From assembly GCA_024508725.1 (NCBI GenBank), contig JANINS010000003.1:806001-870000 (forward strand): a stretch of 64,000 nt of DNA, written 5' to 3'. The translations under genes and the position numbers were made by a program. Source of the DNA: Chitinophagaceae bacterium. Its GTDB lineage: Bacteria > Bacteroidota > Bacteroidia > Chitinophagales > Chitinophagaceae. Each line of letters starts with the position of its first letter. The first letter of the stretch is position 1. The notes beneath the pieces are model-generated. The model was given only the letters and a program-made list of their open reading frames with translations, ran no database searches and was not told the origin of the DNA. This document shows positions 27,140 to 35,853 of this stretch, in pieces.

Positions 27140-28054
27140 TTATTTCTTTTCCTTCCATTCCCCACCGCTATATTGCCACAGGTCATTGGTCATCTTTCCA
27201 CCTTGCACGCCTCCATACAATAATATTCCACCTTTGGGTGATACCAGGTGAGCAGATGATCTGGCAGCAGGTCCGGAAGCGAAGCTCAACATTTCAGCCA
27301 TTCCTGATTTTATTTTCCAGAGATCTGTTACATCTACACGATCTCCATCCACGCCTCCAAACAAAAAGAATGCATCTTCTTCTTCGTTATATGTAATGCT
27401 GTACTTGCTGATAGATTTTGACAATGTTACCTCGAAACTTTTTGAGGCATCAGAAAGGTTATTCACCACAATACCTGAATCTTTACCGTAAACCACTACC
27501 AGGTTACCATACATGTCACCACATGCATAAAAATTACTATTATTATTCAAAGTAACCTGGTCTGCCTGAACGAATGTTCTATCCACTGCATCAAAACGCC
27601 AAACTTCTACCTGTTGCTTATTAGTGGTGGATCTTCCTATAAGCCACAATGTGTTTCGCAATGATACCAGTTGTGGCTGCTCCAGCAGCGGCCCATGAGT
27701 AAGATATTTCCACTTATTATTTTCCATGATGTACAGGTCGTTCAGTAGTGTTTCATTTTTGGAACTATCCCAGGCAAGACCTCCATATGCATATAATTTT
27801 CGCTGGTGAAAATTTAAACCCGAACCCCATCTTGGTGTTATGCCTGCATCTGCTACCATCTTCCATGCACCATCATAGATCCAGGTGGTATTGGTAATAG
27901 CCATATTACTTCCACTCATTTCTGCACCACCAAATACTGCCAATACATTTGTTTTACGATCAAGTGCTACCGCCTCATGATGACGTGCCTGTGGCTGAGC
28001 AAAACCAGTTGCAGCTAAGAAACATGCAGCAGCCAGGATAATAAATCTTTTCAT
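27140..28054 (-). CDS. Exported kelch-type beta-propeller protein
   Basis: Start placed at 28054, giving 304 aa with a clean signal peptide (MKRFIILAAACFLAATGFAQ); the 38-residue upstream extension has no such character. The mature part shows kelch-like repeats: LAVFGGAEM, LYAYGGLAWD, FFLFGGVDGD and ILLYGGVQGGKMTNDLWQ, with Gly-Gly pairs and Trp at repeat ends. Probably a periplasmic or surface binding propeller. It stands alone. Confidence 0.8.
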   Translation of the reverse strand: MKRFIILAAACFLAATGFAQPQARHHEAVALDRKTNVLAVFGGAEMSGSNMAITNTTWIYDGAWKMVADAGITPRWGSGLNFHQRKLYAYGGLAWDSSKNETLLNDLYIMENNKWKYLTHGPLLEQPQLVSLRNTLWLIGRSTTNKQQVEVWRFDAVDRTFVQADQVTLNNNSNFYACGDMYGNLVVVYGKDSGIVVNNLSDASKSFEVTLSKSISKYSITYNEEEDAFFLFGGVDGDRVDVTDLWKIKSGMAEMLSFASGPAARSSAHLVSPKGGILLYGGVQGGKMTNDLWQYSGGEWKEKK

Positions 28055-28469
28055 GATTTTTTTTATTAAAATAGATACAGATGTATCGCATGAAAAGCGA
28101 ATATTGACTACTGGAAATTGTATCGTTTGTTCAATATCATATCTGTGTACTTCGTGTTTTGAACTCATTAAAAAGTGACGGACTTCACCCGTCTGATATC
28201 ATGATTCAACTACCAGTTTCAACGCTTCGTTACCGTTGTAGCTAACTGCTATCCCCTTAAAAGTGAGGATCATTCAGGATAATGTTACATTTTCATTTAA
28301 GGATAAGCGGTCTTTTGATATGCGTGAAAATGATGTTGCTCCAGGTATATTTCTTTTAATTGTGATTACTTGGTAACCGAATTTTTAAGCAAGATCAACA
28401 ACAGCAACCACCAGGGCATTACCAGCCTTTGAACTAAAATATTTACATTTAAGTTCAACTACACTCCAA
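28055..28469. other. Intergenic region, no gene seen
   Basis: A 415-base divergent control region between the kelch and DinB-like genes. It holds a short GACGG/CCGTC hairpin (28176-28193) and AT-rich tracts; no RNA gene or convincing ORF was seen. Confidence 0.5.
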
Positions 28470-28916
28470 ATGAAATCTGTATTAGACAACGCCATCCGGG
28501 AAGAACTCATCCAAAGAATTCATTCACTTACACCACAGCACACGGCACAGTGGGGTAAAATGAATGTGCACCAGATGCTGGAACACTGTGCCCGTTGCGA
28601 TGATATGTATCTGGGTGCATTACACATTAAACGTGTTTTGATTGGAAGACTAATTGGCAGGATGTTTAAAAATAAGATCCTGAACAAAGATTTGCCATTT
28701 GGTAAGAGTTCTCCCACTGCCCAGGTATTAATGATCGCTGAAACCAATGCCAATATGGATCAGCAAAAAGAATCATGGCTTAAAAGAATTGAGCAGTACA
28801 ATAATTACAGCAATAACAAATTCATTCACCCATTCTTCGGACCTATGACAAAAGAAGAAGTGGGGGTATTCGCCTATAAACATGCAGATCACCATTTAAG
28901 ACAATTTGGTGCCTGA
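28470..28916 (+). CDS. DinB-like / DUF1569 protein
   Basis: 148 aa four-helix bundle of the DinB/DUF1569 type. Visible metal-site candidates are His in GKMNVHQMLEHCARC and the C-terminal HADHHLRQFG, a DUF1569 signature. These proteins bind a metal through three His and some act as thiol-dependent transferases; no role is known for this subgroup. Monocistronic. Confidence 0.82.
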   Translation: MKSVLDNAIREELIQRIHSLTPQHTAQWGKMNVHQMLEHCARCDDMYLGALHIKRVLIGRLIGRMFKNKILNKDLPFGKSSPTAQVLMIAETNANMDQQKESWLKRIEQYNNYSNNKFIHPFFGPMTKEEVGVFAYKHADHHLRQFGA

Positions 28917-28936
28917 TCAATTCCAATTTCTTATGA

Positions 28937-30106
28937 TCATACATAGCTAAGCCACCATTTTTCCCGATGGTTGGCTTTGTAACCTGCATACCATTTACAA
29001 AGTGGATATAATAATACCACGATAACCAGCCAAAAAATATACACGCCGGCTAAACTAATACCCGAACCCGGAGCTCTCCCAAATTGAAACGGTGCAAACG
29101 AAAGATCTTTTATTGAATAGCCCTGGGCAAATACCATTACAAACAAAGCGATCCTTATAAACAGCAGATGAAGTATATAATAGAACATCGGCACCTTACC
29201 GTAAACACTTAACACACCAAGTAGCCAACTTCGTCCACGCTCAAACAAACACAATAACACCAAAGTGATTCCTGTGAAAAGAGCAGTGTAAACTAAAGAA
29301 GGAGGGTATTTAGATACATTGATAAAAGACAGTATCGTATACATTGTATGCTTCTGCACAGACCATGCAGCAGGATCTCCGTATCCGTTTAATATCCTGA
29401 ACACAAAAAATATTGCTAAAGCAGTAATGCCTGCGAGCACCAGGTTTTTTCTTCTTTTAGCGGCATTGGCTGTAAACCAGCTACCGAATGAAAAGCCCAG
29501 TAACATAATTCCAAACCACGGTATCCAGGGATAAGCCACCAGGAACATAAAATCTGGTGTGGGTACAAAAACGGCACGCCTCAAGAGTATACCGGTAATA
29601 ACATCCAGGTAATTGTTTCCCGATATCAATACAGTAGCAAGCAACTGGTGTATGGCAATAATAACAATAGCGATCAACGCAAGCCACCGTGCTTTTATAT
29701 TCAGCATAAAAGACAATAGAATAAATCCAAACCCGATGGCTGCGATCACCTGTAAAAAAATGATCCTGAAATGAACATCGAACCACAGTATAAAGTTCAC
29801 AAACAACAACTCCAGTAAAATAAGCCACAAGCCCCGCTGTAACAACAATCGTTTACTGGCTGTATCATCTCTCCTGTTCTGATTAGCGATATAAGCAGAA
29901 ACGCCCGATAGAAATACAAAAGCAGGTGCACAGAGATAAGTGATCCACCTGGTAAAGAACAATACAGGAGTGGTTGTTTGCAGATCAGTTGGATCCTGGG
30001 TGAGTGATGTAGTATGCAAAAGATCACGTACATGATCGAGTGCCATAATGATCATGACCAACCCACGTACCCGATCGATGGAATGAATTCTTGGTGATGT
30101 AGCCAT
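28937..30106 (-). CDS. DUF1624 / HGSNAT-like multi-pass membrane protein
   Basis: 389 aa with about 10 TM segments. The N-terminal RIHSIDRVRGLVMIIMALDHVRD is the hallmark of the DUF1624/heparan-alpha-glucosaminide N-acetyltransferase-like group, which belongs to the acyltransferase membrane superfamily; the His of DHVRD is the likely catalytic centre. It probably acetylates a cell-envelope sugar or related compound using cytosolic acetyl-CoA; the substrate is unknown. Single gene. Confidence 0.82.
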   Translation of the reverse strand: MATSPRIHSIDRVRGLVMIIMALDHVRDLLHTTSLTQDPTDLQTTTPVLFFTRWITYLCAPAFVFLSGVSAYIANQNRRDDTASKRLLLQRGLWLILLELLFVNFILWFDVHFRIIFLQVIAAIGFGFILLSFMLNIKARWLALIAIVIIAIHQLLATVLISGNNYLDVITGILLRRAVFVPTPDFMFLVAYPWIPWFGIMLLGFSFGSWFTANAAKRRKNLVLAGITALAIFFVFRILNGYGDPAAWSVQKHTMYTILSFINVSKYPPSLVYTALFTGITLVLLCLFERGRSWLLGVLSVYGKVPMFYYILHLLFIRIALFVMVFAQGYSIKDLSFAPFQFGRAPGSGISLAGVYIFWLVIVVLLYPLCKWYAGYKANHREKWWLSYV

Positions 30107-30233
30107 GCCTGTATTTTATCATTGAAAGATAATTCTTTGGCAGGTTAAAGAACATTGTCTCAAGCAATATATATTTCAAACAGATACTGCCTGATCAAAG
30201 TATATCTTCCCTAACTTTAGAACAAACTATTGT

Positions 30234-30368
30234 ATGAGGAAAAGAGTCTTGATTGCTGCAGTAATAATTTTCGTTTGCCTGTTGCCTGTAATATACTTCT
30301 ATACGGTTACTGCTACAAAAGCTGTTAATACTGTTGAGATAGAGACTCCATCTTCCGAATCAAGATAA
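30234..30368 (+). CDS. Small exported or membrane peptide, 44 aa
   Basis: A basic start (MRKR), a hydrophobic helix (VLIAAVIIFVCLLPVIYFY, residues 5-23) and a short polar, Thr/Glu/Ser-rich tail. Below the usual gene-calling length. A TAACTTTA sequence (near TAnnTTTG) lies about 16 bases upstream. Plausible single-TM micro-protein; no homologue in the window. Confidence 0.45.
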   Translation: MRKRVLIAAVIIFVCLLPVIYFYTVTATKAVNTVEIETPSSESR

Positions 30369-30390
30369 TCGAACAAAAGAAAGTCGTTTA

Positions 30391-31146
30391 TCAACCTTTC
30401 ACCTTACTTGTTCTAAACTGTACAAAAGCGATCGTTAAGAACACCATCATTGTAATAACCGAATACCACTGGTAAGTAATGGCTTTGCCTGCATGCCCTG
30501 GAATTTCGGGTAAGATGGTGAACGCATAAGGATAATATTCAACAATGCTTGTCTTGAACTGAAATAACATCATAGGCGATAAGAACCATCCGGCGATCCC
30601 TATTCCCAGTGGTGCAATAAAGTTTTTAAATCGCAGTGAAAGCCAGAATTGCACACTGCTTAGTCCCAATCCCAGTATCCACAGTTGGGTGTTGTTTTGC
30701 AGGATCGCAAAAACATTGATCGGTCCATCAAATAATTCAGGATGTACCGCCTCTGTTATAAATGCTGTGATGCCAAGAAACAACATATAGGTTAACAGGA
30801 ACAGCCATATCATCGTTTGAACGGCAAGAAACTTAGCCATGAAAATATCAAACAATTTCTGCGGTGATGTTAACACCTGTTTCCATGTTTTATCCCGGTA
30901 TTCGATCTGCATCAAAAGCGTACATACCAGGATGATGTAAAAAGGTAAAAGAGCAATCGCCATCGGTTCTCTCCCTTCCAGAAAATGTTTGATCCAGGGC
31001 TGGTGTTTTAGCATTTTTGGTGCCTCGTCCATCACTTCTAAAAGTGACATGAAAGGACCAAATGCTGCGGCAATAATGCAGAGATATACAGATAAAGTTC
31101 TCTTTAGTTTTAATGTTTCGGAACGAAATGATATTAGCAGGTTCAT
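30391..31146 (-). CDS. ABC-2 type transporter permease
   Basis: 251 aa with six TM segments. The cytosolic start LISFRSETLKLKRTLSVYL is typical of permeases partnered with bacitracin/lantibiotic-type ATPases. Its start overlaps the ATPase stop by 4 bases (ATGA type), so the two are translationally coupled. Likely exports or protects against an antimicrobial peptide or lipid; no specific substrate can be named. Confidence 0.85.
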   Translation of the reverse strand: MNLLISFRSETLKLKRTLSVYLCIIAAAFGPFMSLLEVMDEAPKMLKHQPWIKHFLEGREPMAIALLPFYIILVCTLLMQIEYRDKTWKQVLTSPQKLFDIFMAKFLAVQTMIWLFLLTYMLFLGITAFITEAVHPELFDGPINVFAILQNNTQLWILGLGLSSVQFWLSLRFKNFIAPLGIGIAGWFLSPMMLFQFKTSIVEYYPYAFTILPEIPGHAGKAITYQWYSVITMMVFLTIAFVQFRTSKVKG

Positions 31147-32060
31147 GCTGCAGTAGTTGTAAGGTTGATGAATAATTGTTCAAGATCTGTCTCTGCAGGT
31201 TGCAGCAGGTATACATCCAGGTTGTTTTGTACCAATGTGCGGTTGATGGCAGCTGCCTGTTCTATACCGCTGAATGTAAGCATCAGCTTTTCACCATCGT
31301 ATTGCGGTTGATAGTTATCCAGTAATTGAATCGCAGCCTCGTTATTCGATGTATTGATGAAAAGCTTTGCATCCTGTTGTTGAAATGCATGCAATTGTTG
31401 CAATGTTCCCTGGAACAACATCTTTCCTCTGTAAATAATACCGAGATGACTTACCATCTTTTCTACTTCTGATAAAATATGACTTGAAATAAGAATAGTG
31501 ATGCCTGAAGCCTTGTTCAGTTGTTTGATCAGTTGCCGCAGTTCGATGATGCCTGCAGGATCCAAACCATTGGTAGGCTCGTCCAATATCAACAGTTCGG
31601 GCGAAGGCAACAAGGCCAGTGCAATCGCAAGTCTTTGCTTCATACCCAGCGAGAACTTCTTACACACCTTTTTACCGGTATCTTCCAGCCCAACGATCTT
31701 CAGTACTTCTTTAATTCGTTGGGGCTTTACACCATAGACTGGACGGTACACCTCCAGGTTTTCTTTTGCGGTAAGATGGCCATATAACGAAGGTGCTTCA
31801 ACAAGCGAACCGATCCTCCTGAGTACATCGATACGATGGTGCTTAAAATCTTTACCAAAGATCTCGATACTGCCTTGTTGATGGTTGAGCAAACCAAGCA
31901 ATAAGCTAATTGTTGTGGTTTTACCCGATCCGTTCGGACCCAGGAAACCATATACTGCTCCCTGCTCTACCTGCAGGTCAATGTTAGATAATGTTTGAAC
32001 CGCTTTTGCATAGCTGTACGAGAGCCCTTCGGTTCGGATGATCGTTTTAGTCATGTACAT
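31143..32060 (-). CDS. ABC transporter ATP-binding protein
   Basis: 305 aa. Walker A GPNGSGKTT (residues about 39-47), signature FSLGMKQRL, Walker B LLILDEPTNGLDP and the switch His in LISSHIL. The C-terminal extension of about 80 residues is typical of the BcrA/DrrA-type exporters. First gene of a two-gene operon with the permease at 30391. Confidence 0.93.
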   Translation of the reverse strand: MYMTKTIIRTEGLSYSYAKAVQTLSNIDLQVEQGAVYGFLGPNGSGKTTTISLLLGLLNHQQGSIEIFGKDFKHHRIDVLRRIGSLVEAPSLYGHLTAKENLEVYRPVYGVKPQRIKEVLKIVGLEDTGKKVCKKFSLGMKQRLAIALALLPSPELLILDEPTNGLDPAGIIELRQLIKQLNKASGITILISSHILSEVEKMVSHLGIIYRGKMLFQGTLQQLHAFQQQDAKLFINTSNNEAAIQLLDNYQPQYDGEKLMLTFSGIEQAAAINRTLVQNNLDVYLLQPAETDLEQLFINLTTTAA

Positions 32061-32293
32061 ACTCCTTCCTGTGCAGCATTACCACACGGGTTACCCGTTA
32101 TGAACGGTTTAGTTGATAAAATAAATGGATGGGAAAACACAGCCACTCCCTCGTGTTTGCAGCTGTTAGTTGAAGTAGTATAAAAATAGAAAGATGCGTT
32201 TACCGTGTTGCACTCAATACATGAACGGCAAATAAACAGGAACAGCAGCCATTATTACATCAACACATAGCAATGAGATGATGCTGCAAGAAA

Positions 32294-32479
32294 TTATAGA
32301 CCCATATCCTTCAAACGTTGAATACTCCTGATGCTCTTATCTAGTTGAAGTAATTGCTTTCGGCAATCCTTTACCAGCACAAGATCAGGTGTTTGTTTAG
32401 TCAACTCGTTGGTTAACCTGTGAGAAACGGTTCTGTACATGGCGTCTAATGATTGTAACTCCTGCTTCTTGTCCATCAA
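32294..32479 (-). CDS. Small helical hypothetical protein, 61 aa
   Basis: Mostly charged, predicted helical hairpin: two heptad-like stretches (LQSLDAMYRTVSHRL and CRKQLLQLDKSIRSIQRL) separated by a Pro-containing turn. The 60-residue protein at 44366 has a similar layout. Start Met1 or Met2. No TM segment. Function unknown. Confidence 0.5.
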   Translation of the reverse strand: MMDKKQELQSLDAMYRTVSHRLTNELTKQTPDLVLVKDCRKQLLQLDKSIRSIQRLKDMGL

Positions 32480-32648
32480 TAAATTTAAGCTTTTAAATCC
32501 GTTACAACTGTATATATTTACTTGTCTTCTGCAGCAATAAGGTTCTCACTGCCTCTGTTTTTCAGTTGCTGCACTTTATTACGTTTTTATTGTCAGGGTT
32601 CTGTTCAGCGTTAGTGTCTCAGTTATTGTTAACCATTAAACCAGCACT

Positions 32649-32897
32649 ATGACCATTTCAGAATTCATTGTTCTAGACGAGACAGCTATGAAGGCTACCG
32701 TTCTGCACGAAGGAATTTTAGTAGCTAAACGGAGAGATGCAGCCCACCTCGTGTTCCTTTTCCAGATGGATGATTATTATGTAGAGACCTATTTTACATT
32801 AAGTAACAAGATGGCAACCGAATACCGTGCTTTTAATAATCTTGTATGCCTGGAACCGTACCTGGAAAGCATCAGGATTGATGGTTTATTGCACTAA
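32649..32897 (+). CDS. Small conserved-looking hypothetical protein, 82 aa
   Basis: Beta-rich N-terminal half (ISEFIVLDETAMKATVLHEGILVAKRRD) and an aromatic central segment (LVFLFQMDDYYVETYFTLSNK); no signal or TM. It resembles short hypothetical proteins common in Bacteroidota but the family is not recognised. It is alone between the ABC operon and the stressosome module. Confidence 0.6.
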   Translation: MTISEFIVLDETAMKATVLHEGILVAKRRDAAHLVFLFQMDDYYVETYFTLSNKMATEYRAFNNLVCLEPYLESIRIDGLLH

Positions 32898-33194
32898 ATA
32901 TCAGGATATCAAAAAAAACAACATCCCAATAAGGCCTGCATTTATAATCTTGTTACACACATGCAGCCAATTTATCATGTATAGTCTGCAACCAATGGGT
33001 TTACAGGTTGTTGTCGTGAAAGTTTTGTTTATTCCAACATATACTCCAATCTTTACATCCCTTAATTACACTCCCGGCTGTTAGTACGCTTCATTCTTTA
33101 AAATATTTCGCCTGCTAATGGTGTATGAATCATTTATACAACCATGCTGGCTATACTGCCTCTTTATAATTAATAATTGGAAACCAAACGGATC

Positions 33195-34055
33195 ATGAAA
33201 CAAGACATTGCCAAACTGCTGCAAAAGAAAAAAAAGCAATTGCTCGAAAACTGGATGACCAATCAACTTGCCGATTCTGCATTGCGTGAAGACCTGATGA
33301 GCAATGAAGAACTGAGAGGTCAATCTGAAGAGTTCGTTGAGTCATTACTGAATACCATTAATGGATCAAATATCGCCGAGCCTTCGTCTTCAGACTTCGA
33401 TCCTGTACTAGAGATATTGGCCGGTATTTCCATGTCTCGTGCAAGACAAGGCTTTTCTCCCCGGGAAACGGGTTATTATATTTTCAGCCTGAAAGACGCC
33501 CTGCTGCAAATACTACAGGATGAGATAAAAGATCCGGTGCAACTGTTTGAAAGCAGTATGCAGGTAACGAGACTGGTAGATAGCTTTAGTACTGTAACAT
33601 TTGAAACATTTATCAAAGGCCGTGAAGATGTGATCCTGAGGCAAACCGATGAGATTGCCGAGATCTCTACACCCGTTATCCGTGTATGGGATGGCATTGT
33701 TGCCTTACCCATTATCGGTACACTGGACAGTGCCCGTACACAGGTAGTGATGGAAAACCTGTTGGAGCAGATCGTGCAAACCGGTAGCAGTATTGCCATA
33801 CTTGATATCTCAGGCGTACCCGCTGTTGACTCGCTGGTAGCACAGCACCTCATTAAAACCGTTAGTGCCACAAGATTGATGGGAGCCGAATGCATCATCA
33901 GTGGTATAAGGCCAGAGATCGCTCAAACTGTTGTGCACCTGGGTATCGATCTATCTAATATTGTTACTAAAGCTTCACTGGCAAGTGCTTTACGCTATGC
34001 ATTTAGCATGTTGCAATTGGAAGTAAAGAAAAAAACAAAAGTTATTACCCAATAA
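33195..34055 (+). CDS. rsbR: RsbR-like stressosome sensor (RsbRD-type N-domain plus STAS)
   Basis: ATG at 33195 is chosen (286 aa); the longer frame starts with TTG. Residues 1-150 are an all-helical RsbRD-type sensory domain (KKKKQLLENWM at the start, GFSPRETGYYIFSLKD), and 165-280 form a STAS domain with the phosphorylatable region GVPAVDSLVAQ. In known stressosomes RsbR and RsbS form a large cytosolic shell that captures RsbT. The stop overlaps the next ATG (TAATG). First gene of a six-gene unit. Confidence 0.88.
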   Translation: MKQDIAKLLQKKKKQLLENWMTNQLADSALREDLMSNEELRGQSEEFVESLLNTINGSNIAEPSSSDFDPVLEILAGISMSRARQGFSPRETGYYIFSLKDALLQILQDEIKDPVQLFESSMQVTRLVDSFSTVTFETFIKGREDVILRQTDEIAEISTPVIRVWDGIVALPIIGTLDSARTQVVMENLLEQIVQTGSSIAILDISGVPAVDSLVAQHLIKTVSATRLMGAECIISGIRPEIAQTVVHLGIDLSNIVTKASLASALRYAFSMLQLEVKKKTKVITQ

Positions 34056-34450
34056 TGGACCGGATTCCTATATTAAAAATGGGCAGGTTCCTGCTGGTTA
34101 CCATACAAGTAGACCTGTATGACCGACTCGCAACAAACCTTGAGGCCGATCTTGTGCAGGCAGTAAGTACTACCGGTGCAAGAGGAGTACTGATAGATAT
34201 TTCTGCGCTAACGATAGTCGACTCGTTTATGGGCCGCATCATTGGCAATATTGGAAGTATGGCAAAGATCATGGATGCTGAAACGGTGGTGGTAGGCATT
34301 CAGCCTGCAGTTGCAATTACCCTGATTGAACTTGGACTTGAATTGAAAGGTGTACACACCGCATTGAATGTAGAAAGGGGAATGCAGCTACTGCAGGAAA
34401 AAATTGGGCCTGAAGACGAAACCACCGATGATGATAGTAGTACTGAATAA
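34055..34450 (+). CDS. rsbS: RsbS-like STAS-domain stressosome scaffold
   Basis: 131 aa, one STAS domain (residues 5-115). It keeps the RsbS pattern RIPILKMGRFLLVTIQVDL at the N-terminus and the phospho-site Ser S57 in IVDSFMGR, comparable to S59 of Bacillus RsbS. The C-terminal 15 residues are acidic and disordered. Overlaps rsbR by one base and the rsbT frame by about 20 bases. Confidence 0.92.
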   Translation: MDRIPILKMGRFLLVTIQVDLYDRLATNLEADLVQAVSTTGARGVLIDISALTIVDSFMGRIIGNIGSMAKIMDAETVVVGIQPAVAITLIELGLELKGVHTALNVERGMQLLQEKIGPEDETTDDDSSTE

Positions 34451-34844
34451 AGATACTATCAACATCAGCCGTGAACAGGATGTGGTAGTCTTTCGCAATC
34501 GTGTTAAAGAATCTGCTACCAAGATCAGGATGGGGCTGGTCAATCAAACCAAGCTGATCACCGCTGCCAGCGAACTGGTAAGAAACATGCTGCGTTATGC
34601 AAATGGCGGCATTGTAACCATTGAAGTGGTGAGCAGGGGCAGGGATAATGGAATAAGACTCGTATTTGCTGATGAAGGTCCGGGCATTAAAGACATCCCA
34701 CTGGCAATGAAAGATGGTTACTCAACCGGCAAAAGCCTGGGTTTGGGGTTACCGGGTACCAAAAGGCTGGTAAGTGAATTTGACATCAAGAGTGTTGTAG
34801 GTACAGGCACTACGGTAACAATCATCAAATGGAACAATGGCTGA
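34428..34844 (+). CDS. rsbT: RsbT-like serine kinase of the stressosome
   Basis: 138 aa GHKL-type ATPase. N-box ASELVRNMLRYANGG, G1 box DEGPGIKD and G2 region GYSTGKSLGLGLPG are intact. RsbT phosphorylates RsbR/RsbS and, once released, activates a downstream partner. ATG 34428 or 34431 gives the family start (MIVVLNKDTINI); an upstream ATG at 34404 only adds residues overlapping rsbS. The stop overlaps the next gene by 8 bases. Confidence 0.9.
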   Translation: MMIVVLNKDTINISREQDVVVFRNRVKESATKIRMGLVNQTKLITAASELVRNMLRYANGGIVTIEVVSRGRDNGIRLVFADEGPGIKDIPLAMKDGYSTGKSLGLGLPGTKRLVSEFDIKSVVGTGTTVTIIKWNNG

Positions 34845-35847
34845 TCTTTCCCACTATCAATTCAATGCATCAGACCGGAGTTACTTTGCAGTAATTAAGA
34901 AAGATATTCATGCACTGGGTGCTACCCTCAGCTTTTCAGAGAACCGGCTGGGCGAAGTAGATATCGTAGTAGCAGAACTGCTCTCTAACCTCGCCAAATA
35001 TGCCAGGAACGGCCGGTTGCTCGTAAAATTAGTAACTGAAGGCACTACACGGGGAATAGAAATTATCAGCATAGACGAAGGACCAGGTATAACAGATGTA
35101 GCCAAGGTGATGGGAGACGGCTATTCTACTTCAAATACATTGGGCCACGGTCTTGGTTCGGTAAAAAGATTATCAGACCAGTTCCAGGTATATTCTCTCA
35201 AAGACTGGGGCACCATCATTCTCACAAGACTTTTTGTAACACCGGTAAAGATCATTGCCAACAGCGGTATCTGCATCCGCTCTATCGTTATTCCTAAACC
35301 CGGGGAAACAGCTTGTGGCGACGGCTTCTATCAAAAAGTATCCAAAGAGAAAGTAAAGCTGATGTTAGGTGACGGATTGGGCCACGGACCCGAAGCTGCC
35401 CTTGCGGTACAAACAGCAATGGAAGCTTTCAAAATATGCCCGGATGATGATCCTTGCGAGATCATTAAATTCATTAACGCTTCGGTAAGAAAAACAAGAG
35501 GTCTCGTTGCAACAGTTGCTATATATGATGCTAAAACAAAAGAATGGTTGTTATGTGGTATCGGTAATATCGCCACCCGTATGCAAAGCGCTACAGGTAC
35601 AAAAAGCCATATTGCCTATAATGGCATCATCGGTATGAACCTTCCTCGTACGTTGAATAATATGAGGATCGTTTCTGAACGAAATCAATACCTCATCTTC
35701 TGCAGCGACGGCATTAAAACAAAATGGGAGATCAGCAGGTGGCCGGGCATTCTTCGTTACGACCCGTCAATACTTGCTGCCGCTATTTATAAAGATCATG
35801 CACGGCATACGGATGATATGTCTGTTGCCATTTGTAAAGTCAACTAG
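34837..35847 (+). CDS. Fused RsbT-like ATPase and PP2C (SpoIIE/RsbX-like) phosphatase
   Basis: 336 aa. Residues 1-135 are a second GHKL domain (VDIVVAELLSNLAKYARNGR, DEGPGITD, GHGLGSVKR). Residues 145-336 are a PP2C-type phosphatase like RsbX/SpoIIE (LMLGDGLGHGPEAALAV with metal-ligand Asp-Gly, and the C-terminal HTDDMSVAICKV). One protein thus combines a kinase-like and a phosphatase module, likely to reset RsbR/RsbS. Six bases separate it from the kinase gene. Confidence 0.88.
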   Translation: MADLSHYQFNASDRSYFAVIKKDIHALGATLSFSENRLGEVDIVVAELLSNLAKYARNGRLLVKLVTEGTTRGIEIISIDEGPGITDVAKVMGDGYSTSNTLGHGLGSVKRLSDQFQVYSLKDWGTIILTRLFVTPVKIIANSGICIRSIVIPKPGETACGDGFYQKVSKEKVKLMLGDGLGHGPEAALAVQTAMEAFKICPDDDPCEIIKFINASVRKTRGLVATVAIYDAKTKEWLLCGIGNIATRMQSATGTKSHIAYNGIIGMNLPRTLNNMRIVSERNQYLIFCSDGIKTKWEISRWPGILRYDPSILAAAIYKDHARHTDDMSVAICKVN

Positions 35848-35853
35848 TGAATT

